DNA of 41,053 nt. Source: Armatimonadetes bacterium 55-13 (GTDB taxonomy: Bacteria > Armatimonadota > Fimbriimonadia > Fimbriimonadales > Fimbriimonadaceae). A model generated the notes under the pieces. That model was not told where the DNA came from and did no database searches. It was given only the letters and a program-made list of their open reading frames with translations. Location: positions 57,213 to 98,265 of the forward strand of contig MKRX01000018.1 in NCBI GenBank assembly GCA_001898035.1. Direction: 5' to 3'. Both the position numbers and the translations under genes were made by a program. Shown piece by piece: positions 7,913-16,059 of the stretch. How positions within the stretch are numbered: position 1 is the first letter of the stretch; each line of letters starts with the position of its first letter.

Positions 7913-10480
7913 ATGAGACTCTCCCGCGTCGTCACGAGTTCAGCCCTCTTGGCGTCCCTCAGCATCCCGATTTTGGCTCAAACGCAGCCGTCGCTGAATA
8001 CAATTATTCAGAGCGACGGCACCGTCAAAGCCCTTTATGAAAGCCAACCCGTTCTGACCGCTCAGGTTTGGATGTTCGCCGAGAACTGGAACCGCATTAC
8101 ATCTTGGCAGACAATGGGTAACGGATCGTCAACCTTTGCCCGCGACGGTCAACTTAACCCAGGCATTTTAAACACGAGCACAACCTATGCCAATTCAGGC
8201 GGCGGCACGACTTTCACCTTCAAGGCGACTCCTAGCCGATACGTCACCTCCAGCAGCGACCACGTCAACATTAGCCTCGACGAGTCGTTCTGGGCTGGCG
8301 CAACCCTTTCCGACGGATCTTCCAGTACCGTTTTGAACGCCGACTTTCTGTCGAGCTTCAGCGCGCGATCTGCAAATGCCCGCACCATCACCATCACCCG
8401 TCCCGATGGCTTTAAGGCCACCATCACGGCCCCCGGCACGGTTCGGTACGTCATCCAGGACTCTCGGTACAACGGATTTGGGTTCGAACTCCGGTTTGAC
8501 GAGCGCACGGGTGGGTGGGCTTCTGGAACGTCCCACACCTATGCCGTCACCATCAAGTACTCCACGAGCACGACGACGACTCCCGATAGCCCGGTGGTCG
8601 TTAATGAAGGGTCGAACTGGGTGCAACTTCCCCAGTCTTTGTCGGTTCAGACTGGCTCCGCTTTAGACTGGAGAGACACCTTCGCTCAGCCAGCAGGCTC
8701 GAAGGGTTGGCTCTCCGTCAATTCAGCGGGCAAGTTTGTTTTCCAGAACGATTCGAGCAAGCCGCAGCGATTCTACGGAGCGAACTTGGCGCACTACGCT
8801 TGCTTCCCCAGTAAAACCGAGGCAACGCAGTTAGCGGACAACCTGGCGAAGATGGGCTACAACACGGTCCGACTTCACCACATCGACTACATCTTGACGG
8901 AGGGCACCTCGGCGAACTCCACGACGATCAATCCCACTCGTTTGGATCAGATCAACTATTTGATCGCCAAACTCCGTGAGCGAGGCATCTACGTCAGTAT
9001 CGACCTCTACAGCCTGCGTTCGCCGAAGAGTGGAGAAGTGATCTCGGGCGTTCCGTCATTCAACGATTACAAGGCTCTCTTGCTCGTCAGCAACTCGGCT
9101 CGTCAGAATTGGCTCTCCTATTCCACTAACCTGCTCAACAGCATGAATCCCTACACCGGTTTGCGCTGGAAGGAAGACCCTGCCATCGCTTGGATCTGCT
9201 TGGTGAACGAGAGCACTCCTCTGTGGTACACCGGCCTGAGATACGACGTGAAACTGTTGTTGGACAATGCCGTGGGTGGCAGTTGGGACCCCTGGTCCGA
9301 CGCGGGTTCCCGAGCCGCCGTCAACCTCTCGCGCAGCACTTCCAACTGGATGGCGAGTCAGATGCGGTCCCTTGGCGTCAAGGCTCTGCTCTCCGATGTC
9401 AATGCAGGATTCGAAAAAGTTCTGTCCGTGGCTCGCCAAGACTACGACTATGTGGACAACCACATGTACTTTGCTCACCCAAGCTCCGGATTTGGCTTGC
9501 CGCTTCAACAGCGCGCTACCAGCCCGCTTCGCCAGATCAAAGAAGAAGGTTGGTTCGCCGCCTCGCGAATTCAAGGAAAGCCGTTCACCGTTACCGAGTT
9601 CGATGGCGTGGCACCGAACCAATTCCGCGCTGAATTTGGCCTGATGGCCGGCGCGATGGGCGTCGTTCAACACTGGGACGGCATGTGGCGATTCCAATGG
9701 GCAGACAACATGGGCCGGGCCCTGACCGTGGGCGCCATGGGACTCTTCTCCTTGACCGGCGACCCGCTGAATATGGCTACAGAGCGCGCAACGGTTGCCA
9801 TGTTCCTGCGAGGCGACTTGACGAATTCAGACACGCCCTACGTCATCGGAAATCCCGCTAACGTTGCCAACTCGGCCATCTTCAACATCCATCCGGCAGT
9901 TCAACAGTCGGTATTGGCTCGCCCCATCGCCCAAAGCGTTGTGTCTGGAAGCTCTCCCACGGCCTACATTCGAGATGGAAACAGCACCACGAACGATGGC
10001 AGCGTTCTGACGGACTTAAACAGACTGACGATGCGGGTCAATACGCCGTGCACGGCGGGTCTCATCGGGGGCGAAGGGAGCACGCTCAGTTCCGGTTGTC
10101 TGTCGGCAACCTTCACCAAGTCCCGAGCGACCATCTACCTGAGTTCGATCGACCGGCGACCGCTTACCTCCAGCCGACGAATGCTGCTGGCTCACCTGAC
10201 GGACGTTCAAAACTCCGGGGCAACGTTTACGGGCCAAGAGAGAAGCACCATGACCGATTGGGGACATCTTCCTCACTTGGCCAAGGATGGCGCGGCCAAG
10301 GTAACGATCAACGTGGCCAACCCGTCCATCATGCGGGTCTATCGAATCGACCTGACGGGACGACGAGTCGCCGTGGTTCCCTTTACCCGGGCGAGCAAGT
10401 CGATCAGCTTCGACGTAACCACCCGAGATCCGAACAGCAACACGGCTACGATCTACTACGAGATCGTGACCACCAAGTAG
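7913..10480 (+). CDS. Exported GH5/cellulase-like glycoside hydrolase
   Basis: From the ATG at 7913 the protein has 855 residues. Residues 1-23 are a signal peptide (basic 'MRLSR', hydrophobic 'SALLASLSIPIL', then AQ), and an in-frame TTG 30 bases upstream is less likely as start. After an N-terminal beta-rich region (about 25-250), a TIM-barrel domain begins at 'FYGANLAHYACF' near residue 287 and includes 'LADNLAKMGYNTVRLHH'. Clan GH-A catalytic residues are visible: acid/base Glu433 in 'LVNEST' and nucleophile Glu562 in 'FTVTEFDG'. A beta-rich tail follows to the end. It would cleave a beta-linked polysaccharide outside the cytoplasm, perhaps the glycan made by the adjacent locus. The family within clan GH-A is not certain. 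Confidence 0.75.
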   Translation: MRLSRVVTSSALLASLSIPILAQTQPSLNTIIQSDGTVKALYESQPVLTAQVWMFAENWNRITSWQTMGNGSSTFARDGQLNPGILNTSTTYANSGGGTTFTFKATPSRYVTSSSDHVNISLDESFWAGATLSDGSSSTVLNADFLSSFSARSANARTITITRPDGFKATITAPGTVRYVIQDSRYNGFGFELRFDERTGGWASGTSHTYAVTIKYSTSTTTTPDSPVVVNEGSNWVQLPQSLSVQTGSALDWRDTFAQPAGSKGWLSVNSAGKFVFQNDSSKPQRFYGANLAHYACFPSKTEATQLADNLAKMGYNTVRLHHIDYILTEGTSANSTTINPTRLDQINYLIAKLRERGIYVSIDLYSLRSPKSGEVISGVPSFNDYKALLLVSNSARQNWLSYSTNLLNSMNPYTGLRWKEDPAIAWICLVNESTPLWYTGLRYDVKLLLDNAVGGSWDPWSDAGSRAAVNLSRSTSNWMASQMRSLGVKALLSDVNAGFEKVLSVARQDYDYVDNHMYFAHPSSGFGLPLQQRATSPLRQIKEEGWFAASRIQGKPFTVTEFDGVAPNQFRAEFGLMAGAMGVVQHWDGMWRFQWADNMGRALTVGAMGLFSLTGDPLNMATERATVAMFLRGDLTNSDTPYVIGNPANVANSAIFNIHPAVQQSVLARPIAQSVVSGSSPTAYIRDGNSTTNDGSVLTDLNRLTMRVNTPCTAGLIGGEGSTLSSGCLSATFTKSRATIYLSSIDRRPLTSSRRMLLAHLTDVQNSGATFTGQERSTMTDWGHLPHLAKDGAAKVTINVANPSIMRVYRIDLTGRRVAVVPFTRASKSISFDVTTRDPNSNTATIYYEIVTTK

Positions 10481-10486
10481 GTCCAT

Positions 10487-10535
10487 GGCTTTCCTGCCAT
10501 CGAATCGCCTAAGCTAGATTCGATGGCAGAAAGCC
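10487..10535 (+). promoter_or_regulatory. Long hairpin spanning the gmhA start codon
   Basis: Bases 10487-10506 and 10517-10535 are complementary over 19 pairs with a single bulged C and a 10-base loop. The right arm contains the gmhA ATG (10523-10525) and its first four codons. There is no T-run after the stem, so a plain terminator of the upstream hydrolase gene is not the best explanation. In mRNA this would hide the start codon, suggesting translational control of gmhA or a transcript boundary. Confidence 0.6.
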
Positions 10536-11095
10536 TTTCCATTATTGAAAAGTGCTTGGTCGAACATCGAGATGTTCTGGCCAAGCTCGATGCTATAAAA
10601 CCCCAAATCGCCCAGGCGGCCGACCTTGTCACCCAAAGCGTGAAGGCCGGCAAAACGATTCTCTTGGCCGGAAACGGGGGCTCGGCGGCAGACGCCATTC
10701 ACATTGCCGGTGAGTTTGTCGGGCGGTTCTTGATGGAACGACGAGGGGCTCCGGCCATTGCTCTGAACACCAACGATTCCTCGATGACGGCGATCGCCAA
10801 CGACTACGGCTACGAGGAGATCTTCGCGAGGCAGATCGAGGCCTTCGGTCCGATCAGTGGCGTCTTCATCGCTTACTCCACCAGCGGCAACAGCGCGAAC
10901 ATTCTGAAGGCGATCGAGAAGGCACGCGACTATGGCCTGAAGATCATCGGGATGAGGGGTGAAAATGGAGGAAGAATGAAGTCGCTTTGCGATGTATGCC
11001 TCTGTGCCCCTTCGAGCCACACCCCTCGCGTGCAGGAAATGCATGCTTTGATTGGTCACATCCTGTGCGAGATTTCTGAGCCGGCGATCGCTTGA
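10523..11095 (+). CDS. gmhA: D-sedoheptulose 7-phosphate isomerase
   Basis: A 190-residue single SIS-domain protein, the usual GmhA length. 'LLAGNGGSAADAIHIAGEFVGRF' region (about 47-69) holds the phosphate-binding G-N-G-G-S loop, and 'YSTSGNSANILKAI' (about 117-130) is the second S-T-S-G-N-S loop; His in 'QEMHALIGH' near the C-terminus fits the metal/catalytic histidine region. It converts sedoheptulose 7-phosphate to D-glycero-D-manno-heptose 7-phosphate in the cytoplasm, the first step to NDP-heptose for LPS or S-layer glycans. Its TGA overlaps the ATG of gmhB by one base. The start codon is buried in a long hairpin. The kinase HldE expected in the pathway is not in the window. Confidence 0.88.
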   Translation: MAESLSIIEKCLVEHRDVLAKLDAIKPQIAQAADLVTQSVKAGKTILLAGNGGSAADAIHIAGEFVGRFLMERRGAPAIALNTNDSSMTAIANDYGYEEIFARQIEAFGPISGVFIAYSTSGNSANILKAIEKARDYGLKIIGMRGENGGRMKSLCDVCLCAPSSHTPRVQEMHALIGHILCEISEPAIA

Positions 11096-11607
11096 TGAAT
11101 CAAATCGCATTCCTTGATCGAGACGGCGTCCTCAATATCGACCACGATTACGTGTACCGTCCCGAGGAGTTTGACTGGATGCCCGATGCCATCGAAGCGG
11201 TCCGCTGGCTCAATGAGCACGGGTTTCGGACGGCGGTGGTTACGAATCAATCAGGCATTGGGAGAGGGCACTACACCGAAGACGAATTTCACTTCCTCAT
11301 GAGGTGGGTTCAGCGGACCTTGGAGGAGCATGGGGCTCGGCTTGATACGTACTATTTTTGCCCGCACCATCCTGTCATGGCCAAGCCGCCCTATCGCCAA
11401 GAGTGCCCGTGCCGGAAACCCAATCCGGGAATGCTGCTTCAGGGGCTGCGCGATTTGGACGGAGACCCCAGGCGTTCGTTTTTGATTGGCGACAAGCCGA
11501 CGGATATTCAGGCAGCCGAGGCGGCGGGTGTGAAAGGGTTCCTGTATAAAGGCGGAAGCCTCTTAACCGCCGTGAGAAGCGCCGTTGAGACCCTTGAGCT
11601 GGTCTAA
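11095..11607 (+). CDS. gmhB: D-glycero-D-manno-heptose 1,7-bisphosphate 7-phosphatase
   Basis: A 170-residue HAD phosphatase counted from ATG 11095; an in-frame TTG directly before it is unnecessary. Motif I 'FLDRDGVLN' gives the nucleophile and acid/base Asp pair, 'VVTNQSGIGRG' is motif II, Lys in 'CRKPNPGM' is motif III and 'LIGDKPTDI' motif IV. The GmhB-specific zinc site C-x-H...C-x-C is visible as 'CPHHP' and 'ECPCRKP'. It removes the 7-phosphate of heptose bisphosphate. Translation is coupled to gmhA by the overlapping TGATG. The last 45 bases overlap the 3' end of the convergent WecG-like gene. The alpha or beta anomer preference cannot be read from the sequence. Confidence 0.88.
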   Translation: MNQIAFLDRDGVLNIDHDYVYRPEEFDWMPDAIEAVRWLNEHGFRTAVVTNQSGIGRGHYTEDEFHFLMRWVQRTLEEHGARLDTYYFCPHHPVMAKPPYRQECPCRKPNPGMLLQGLRDLDGDPRRSFLIGDKPTDIQAAEAAGVKGFLYKGGSLLTAVRSAVETLELV

Positions 11608-12324
11608 GGTCTCTCGCTTCAGGGCTCGGGCTCCGGGCGGGTATTCGACCAGATAGCGCCTCCACAGACGCTTGGGCTCTATGGCGAGCCGGTAGAACCA
11701 CTCCATGCCCGCCTTCTGCATCCAGAGAGGAGCACGGCTGGTAACGCCGGCGAGCATATCAAACGAGCCCCCGACGGCGACAAACACCGCTTGCGGCATG
11801 TGAGGTTTAAGCAGGGCGATCATTTGCTCCTGCTTCGGGCAGCCGAGCGCGACGAAGATCACGGTTCGGTCTTTCATCTGATCGGCCAAGCTCTGCGCCC
11901 ACGGTTCGGTCAATTCAACTTTCCCGTCAAAGATAAAGAAGTCGGCAGGGTTCTTCCCGACGGTCTCGATGGCCTTCTTGGGATCGGCCCCTCCCACCAC
12001 GGCGATGCGCTTGGGATCGACCTTTTTGAGAACCATGGGGGTCAGGTCGGCGCCAGTGGTGCGCATGAGACCTTCGAATCGGGAGTCGATCTTTTGACAG
12101 GCCCGGAGGATGGGCATGCCGTCGGCGGTGAAGACGTCCGCTTGCCGAAGCAGTTCGAGGAATTGAGGTTCTCTTACGCCTCGGGCATAGTAGTCGAGGT
12201 TAAGGGTGGCGATCCAATGACCCTCGCCCTTGGCGGACCACTGGTCGATCAGATCGCAAAGTTCCTCGGTGGAGACTCGCCACACGGGCAGACCGGCTAC
12301 CTTGACGGTCGGGAATTCTGGCAA
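11563..12324 (-). CDS. WecG/TagA/CpsF family glycosyltransferase
   Basis: A 253-residue GT26 protein. 'WIATLNLDYYARGVREPQ' (about residues 37-54) is the family N-terminal core with the conserved T-x-N, 'ADVFTADGMPIL' (about 63-74) carries the conserved catalytic-region Asp, and 'FVALGCPKQEQMI' (about 155-167) is the G-x-P-K-Q-E nucleotide-sugar motif. A basic and hydrophobic C-terminal stretch ('WFYRLAIEPKRLWRRY') fits membrane attachment. It would transfer the second sugar onto a polyprenyl-diphospho-sugar made by the phosphoglycosyl transferase encoded just upstream (2-base gap). The start is TTG at 12322-12324; no better ATG exists. Donor may be UDP-ManNAc(A) or a related sugar, not decidable here. 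Confidence 0.88.
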   Translation of the reverse strand: MPEFPTVKVAGLPVWRVSTEELCDLIDQWSAKGEGHWIATLNLDYYARGVREPQFLELLRQADVFTADGMPILRACQKIDSRFEGLMRTTGADLTPMVLKKVDPKRIAVVGGADPKKAIETVGKNPADFFIFDGKVELTEPWAQSLADQMKDRTVIFVALGCPKQEQMIALLKPHMPQAVFVAVGGSFDMLAGVTSRAPLWMQKAGMEWFYRLAIEPKRLWRRYLVEYPPGARALKRETLDQLKGLNGASHGG

Positions 12325-12326
12325 GC

Positions 12327-12992
12327 CTAGTAAGCGCCCTCGCCTCGAAGCACCGCCGCCGGTGTTTGAATGAGGATCTTTACGTCCGTCCAGAAGCTCA
12401 TATCCTGGATGTACTTGTTATCGAGCTCCATCCATTCTTCGAAGGAAAGATTGCTGCGGCCTTGAATCTGCCAGTAGCAAGTGATACCCGGCTTAACCGT
12501 AAGCCTTTGGCGCGCGAATTCGTCGTATTGCTCGACCTCGCGCGGGACCGGAGGCCGAGGGCCTACCATGCTCATCTCGCCTTTGGCCACATGGATCAGT
12601 TGAGGGAGTTCGTCAAGACTGTATTTACGAAGAAAACGCCCTATTGGAGTAATTCGGGGATCGTTCTTCATCTTGAAGATGGGACCGTCCTTTTCGTTCT
12701 GCGTCATCAGTTCGCCGAGTCGTTTATCGGCATCCTGATACATAGTGCGGAACTTGAGGAATTTGAACGGCTTACCGCACCGACCGATGCGCGTCGAAGC
12801 ATAGAAAACCGGACCCTTGCTCGTCAATTTGACTAACAAAGCAAGAATGATAAACAGCGGTAACAGCACAGCCAGAATGACTAGCGAAACTGCGAGGTCA
12901 AAACCCCGTTTCCAGACCCGGTACGGAACGGGCCTTCTCGGAATTTCTGCTCTTTTCATAGCTGCGGATTCGAACGCAGACTGCGTTTGCAT
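12327..12992 (-). CDS. Polyprenyl-phosphate phosphoglycosyl transferase (PssY/WbaP catalytic-domain type)
   Basis: A 221-residue monotopic phosphoglycosyl transferase, the small form without the extra N-terminal membrane region of full WbaP. Residues about 23-57 carry 'VWKRGFDLAVSLVIL' and a re-entrant hydrophobic helix with proline; 'GPVFYASTRIG' and 'FKFLKFRTM' follow, and 'YSLDELPQLIHVAKGEMSMVGPRP' region holds the catalytic Asp-Glu pair and the V-G-P-R-P phosphate motif. It attaches a sugar 1-phosphate from UDP-sugar to polyprenyl phosphate, starting repeat-unit synthesis. GGAGAG lies 5 bases before the ATG at 12990-12992. A second in-frame ATG at residue 12 is also possible. Downstream, the WecG-like transferase begins after 2 bases. 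Confidence 0.9.
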   Translation of the reverse strand: MQTQSAFESAAMKRAEIPRRPVPYRVWKRGFDLAVSLVILAVLLPLFIILALLVKLTSKGPVFYASTRIGRCGKPFKFLKFRTMYQDADKRLGELMTQNEKDGPIFKMKNDPRITPIGRFLRKYSLDELPQLIHVAKGEMSMVGPRPPVPREVEQYDEFARQRLTVKPGITCYWQIQGRSNLSFEEWMELDNKYIQDMSFWTDVKILIQTPAAVLRGEGAY

Positions 12993-13176
12993 CTCAACTC
13001 TCCAATAAATATATAGGCAGCGGACAAGCTCGTCACCACGGCGTTCCGAAACAGTCCTTTACGACCCGAGGATATCACATTCCTCGCTCTCTCCCTTGGG
13101 CGAGTCCCGGTATCCGTTTAGTTTCTTCGCTGAACCCTAACTGGTAGACGGAGCATAACCCGTGCCAGTTCGCTTT

Positions 13177-13182
13177 ATTATA
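13177..13182 (-). promoter_or_regulatory. Possible -10 box upstream of the phosphoglycosyl transferase operon
   Basis: A perfect TATAAT reads on the minus strand just after the glmS stop codon, about 185 bases before the start at 12992. No convincing -35 box is seen at 16-18 bases. The 193-base gap 12993-13185 holds nothing else I can name. Confidence 0.2.
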
Positions 13183-13185
13183 GAG

Positions 13186-15015
13186 CTATTCCACAGTTAC
13201 AGACTTGGCCAGGTTCCTGGGCTGATCAATTTCACAATTATTTAACCGAGCCACGTGATAGGCAAAAAGCTGAAGCGGAACGATCGATAAAACCGCATTC
13301 AGGAACTCAAAGGGGGTACTTGGAACCTTTAAGGTACGATCCGCGGCCTTCTGAATCGTAGTGTCGTCCTGAGTCGTAATTGCGATCACGGCGCCGCCCC
13401 GAGCCTGCACTTCCTTCATGTTTGAGACGACTTTATCTAGTGTACTGGGGTCGGTCGCTCCAAAAACTGACACGACGCCGGGTTGGACCAGCGCGAGGGG
13501 GCCGTGTTTCATCTCTCCGGCCGGGGACTCTTGGGTAGGTACGTAGGCAACCTCCTTGAGTTTGAGAGCCGCTTCTAACGCGACGGCGGCGTCTGCTCCC
13601 CGTCCCAAGAAGAAACAAAGGGGCATATTCTTGCACTCTTCGGCGACCTCTTTAACCTCCGATTCCAGATCAAGAGCGGCCTTTGCTTTTTCGGGAAGGC
13701 GAAGAAGTTCTTCGATCCATTCTTCCACTCGAATGCCCGGCGCCTCTTGAACCTGGGCGATGTGAAGGGCGAGGAGGGTGAGGACGAGGACCTGGGCGGT
13801 GTACGCCTTGGTGCTGGCCACACTGATCTCGGGACCGGCTTGGGTGAAGATGGTGCGGTCGCACTCCCGGGCGATGCTGGAGCCGATAACGTTGACGATG
13901 CCCAGCGTTCGGATTCGGCGGGATTTGCAGAGTCGGAGGGCGGCCAGGGTGTCGGCAGTCTCTCCCGATTGGCTCACAAAGATGGCGAGCGACTTGGGCG
14001 AAAGAACAGGATCGCCGTAGCGGAATTCGCTGGAGTAGTAAACGTCGGTGGGGAGGCGGAGAACTTTCTCGAACAGGTGCTTGCCCATCAGACCGGCGTG
14101 GTAGGCAGTACCGCAGGCGATGATGTTGACCCGGTCGATTTCGTTCCAGACGTGCTCGCTAAAGATGCTCTCGAAGCGAATGCCTTCGGCTTCGTCGATC
14201 CGTCCGGCCATGCACTGGCGGATGACTTCCGGCTGTTCGTGGATCTCTTTGAGCATGAAGTGCTCGTAGCCTCCGCGCTCAGCGGCGGCCACGTCCCACT
14301 CGACGTGCTGGACCTTGATCGGCAGCTCTCGACCGTCGCCGTCCATCAGGCGGACCTTGTCGTCTTCCAGGACCGCGATGGTGTCCTCTTCCAGGATGAT
14401 GATTTCTCGGGTGTAAGGCAGCAGAGCCGGAATATCGCTGGCCAGCATGTTCTCGCCCTTGCCCAGGCCGATGACGAGGGGGGAGGCGTTGCGAACGGCG
14501 ACGATCTTGCCGGGTTCTTTCTTGGAAACCACAACGAGGGCATAGGCGCCGCGCAGTCGCTTCACGCCGCGCTTGACCGCTTCTTCCAGAGAATCGGCGC
14601 GCTGGTATTCCTCGCCGATGATGTGGGCGGCGACTTCGGTATCGGTTTGGCTGCGGAATTTGTGGCCGTTGGCAAGAAGTTCTTCCTTGAGTTCAAGGTA
14701 GTTCTCGATGATGCCGTTGTGGATGATGGCAATTTGTTCGTAGGCGTCGTAGTGGGGGTGGGCGTTCTCGTCGGTGGGTCCGCCGTGGGTTGCCCAACGA
14801 GAGTGGGCGATGGCGAGATGCGCGTCTGACGGGTGCTCTTCCAGCAGGCTGCCCAGTTCTTTGAGTTTTCCGGCTCGCTTCAGGACCTTGATCTGGTCCT
14901 TCTCCATCACTGCGATTCCCGCGCTATCGTAACCACGATATTCAAGGCGCTTGAGTTGGTCGAAGACGATGCCGACGGCCGGCTTAGGCCCTACGTAGCC
15001 TGCAATTCCACACAC
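13186..15015 (-). CDS. glmS: Glutamine--fructose-6-phosphate aminotransferase (isomerizing)
   Basis: A 609-residue full-length GlmS. The N-terminal glutaminase begins 'MCGIAGYVG' so Cys2 is the nucleophile after Met removal; 'HSRWATHG' and 'HNGIIENY' are class II amidotransferase motifs. Two SIS domains follow, with 'SQSGETADTLAAL' and 'STKAYTAQ' for sugar phosphate, and the C-terminus 'LAKSVTVE' matches the family's D-x-P-R-N-L-A-K-S-V-T-V-E end. It makes glucosamine 6-phosphate, feeding UDP-GlcNAc for peptidoglycan and glycans. The start is GTG at 15013-15015 with no clear ribosome site and a short leader. No glmS ribozyme-like element is evident upstream. Confidence 0.97.
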   Translation of the reverse strand: MCGIAGYVGPKPAVGIVFDQLKRLEYRGYDSAGIAVMEKDQIKVLKRAGKLKELGSLLEEHPSDAHLAIAHSRWATHGGPTDENAHPHYDAYEQIAIIHNGIIENYLELKEELLANGHKFRSQTDTEVAAHIIGEEYQRADSLEEAVKRGVKRLRGAYALVVVSKKEPGKIVAVRNASPLVIGLGKGENMLASDIPALLPYTREIIILEEDTIAVLEDDKVRLMDGDGRELPIKVQHVEWDVAAAERGGYEHFMLKEIHEQPEVIRQCMAGRIDEAEGIRFESIFSEHVWNEIDRVNIIACGTAYHAGLMGKHLFEKVLRLPTDVYYSSEFRYGDPVLSPKSLAIFVSQSGETADTLAALRLCKSRRIRTLGIVNVIGSSIARECDRTIFTQAGPEISVASTKAYTAQVLVLTLLALHIAQVQEAPGIRVEEWIEELLRLPEKAKAALDLESEVKEVAEECKNMPLCFFLGRGADAAVALEAALKLKEVAYVPTQESPAGEMKHGPLALVQPGVVSVFGATDPSTLDKVVSNMKEVQARGGAVIAITTQDDTTIQKAADRTLKVPSTPFEFLNAVLSIVPLQLFAYHVARLNNCEIDQPRNLAKSVTVE

Positions 15016-15150
15016 CCGGCTAGTTTATCGGTTTCTAAAGCGATTCTTAACGCTTCCTGAAAGGATTGGGTCCGATTGAGCGCTTAGGATGGGCTTGGCC
15101 CGCTAATTGCGTCAGATTCCCGTGAGTCTAGAACTAACCTGCCAACGTCT

Positions 15151-16047
15151 TTGTTTCAAAATCCAGTGATCGCACACATTCTGCTCCTCCGACCCAAACA
15201 GTGGACGAAGAACCTTTTGGTCTTCGCCGCATTGCTGTTTGTAGGGGCATTCCGAGATGTGGCGATGGTTCAGCTGTCGGTCTTGGCGTTCATTGCCATG
15301 TGTCTGGCCAGCTCCACGGTCTATGTGTTCAACGACCTGCGGGACATCGAACGCGACCGCAAACACCCTCGTAAGTGCAAACGGCCGTTAGCCGCCGGGT
15401 TGGTCAAGCCTTCGGTGGCGGTCGTCATTGGCATCGTTTGCCTCGTTTCTTCCCTGCTCTTGGCTTGGTACGTTGGGCGAGCGGCGCTGGGGATCATCGC
15501 GATTTATCTGGTGATCCAGGGGCTTTACAACAATTGGCTGAAGAACGTGGCGGTAGCGGACGTGTTCTGCATTGGGCTGGGATTCGTGCTTCGCGCGGTG
15601 TTGGGAGCGGCGGCGTTGAGAGTCGAGATTTCCGGTTGGCTGCTGTTCTGCACGGGCGCGCTTGCGTTGATGCTGGGATTCTCGAAGCGTCGCAATGAGT
15701 TCATCACGATGGGCGATGGCGGCGAGACGCGGGAGAGTCTGAGCGACTACACTCGGCCCGCTCTGGACGCGCTAGTCAGCATCTTTGCCTGTGGCGCGGC
15801 GATTTGTTACGGGATTTACAGTTTGGAGAGCCCGACCGCGCGGAAGTATCCGGGGCTGATTCTCACTTCCCTTTTCGTGTTTTACGGCATCGCCCGGTAC
15901 GTGCTGATCGTGTTCAGCAAGAACGAGGGCGGGGAGCCGGAGACGTTGCTTTATAAGGACCCTCACATCCTGATGAGCGTAATCTTGTTCATTCTCACTT
16001 CGATTCTTGCCCTCAGCGGGTTCCGTATTCCGCTGGTTACCGGCTAA
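15151..16047 (+). CDS. UbiA-family polyprenyl-phosphate phosphoribosyltransferase (Rv3806c-like)
   Basis: A 298-residue membrane protein with about nine helices. 'FNDLRDIERDRKHPRKCKRPLAAG' region (about residues 61-84) has the N-D-x-x-D-x-x-x-D metal-diphosphate motif followed by H-P-x-K-x-x-R-P, the pattern of decaprenyl-phosphate phosphoribosyltransferase rather than UbiA of ubiquinone synthesis. The second motif, 'GGETRESLSDYT' (about 190-201), also fits that group. It would join PRPP to a polyprenyl phosphate, giving polyprenyl-phosphoribose 5-phosphate. The following DprE2 and DprE1 genes strongly support this. The start is taken as TTG 15151. A separate 5'-phosphatase (Rv3807c-like) is not in the window. 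Confidence 0.85.
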   Translation: MFQNPVIAHILLLRPKQWTKNLLVFAALLFVGAFRDVAMVQLSVLAFIAMCLASSTVYVFNDLRDIERDRKHPRKCKRPLAAGLVKPSVAVVIGIVCLVSSLLLAWYVGRAALGIIAIYLVIQGLYNNWLKNVAVADVFCIGLGFVLRAVLGAAALRVEISGWLLFCTGALALMLGFSKRRNEFITMGDGGETRESLSDYTRPALDALVSIFACGAAICYGIYSLESPTARKYPGLILTSLFVFYGIARYVLIVFSKNEGGEPETLLYKDPHILMSVILFILTSILALSGFRIPLVTG

Positions 16048-16059
16048 CCTTTCTTGCTC

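Noticed and set aside
8478-8500. tRNA T-loop-like GGTTCGAAC string
   Set aside because: It is inside the coding sequence of the glycoside hydrolase and no cloverleaf can be built around it.
13747-14829. A 360-codon open frame on the plus strand
   Set aside because: It is antisense to glmS, whose motifs are complete; no independent evidence for it.
15016-15150. glmS ribozyme or other riboswitch upstream of glmS
   Set aside because: The leader before the GTG start is too short and no conserved core was recognisable; the ribozyme is mainly known from Firmicutes.
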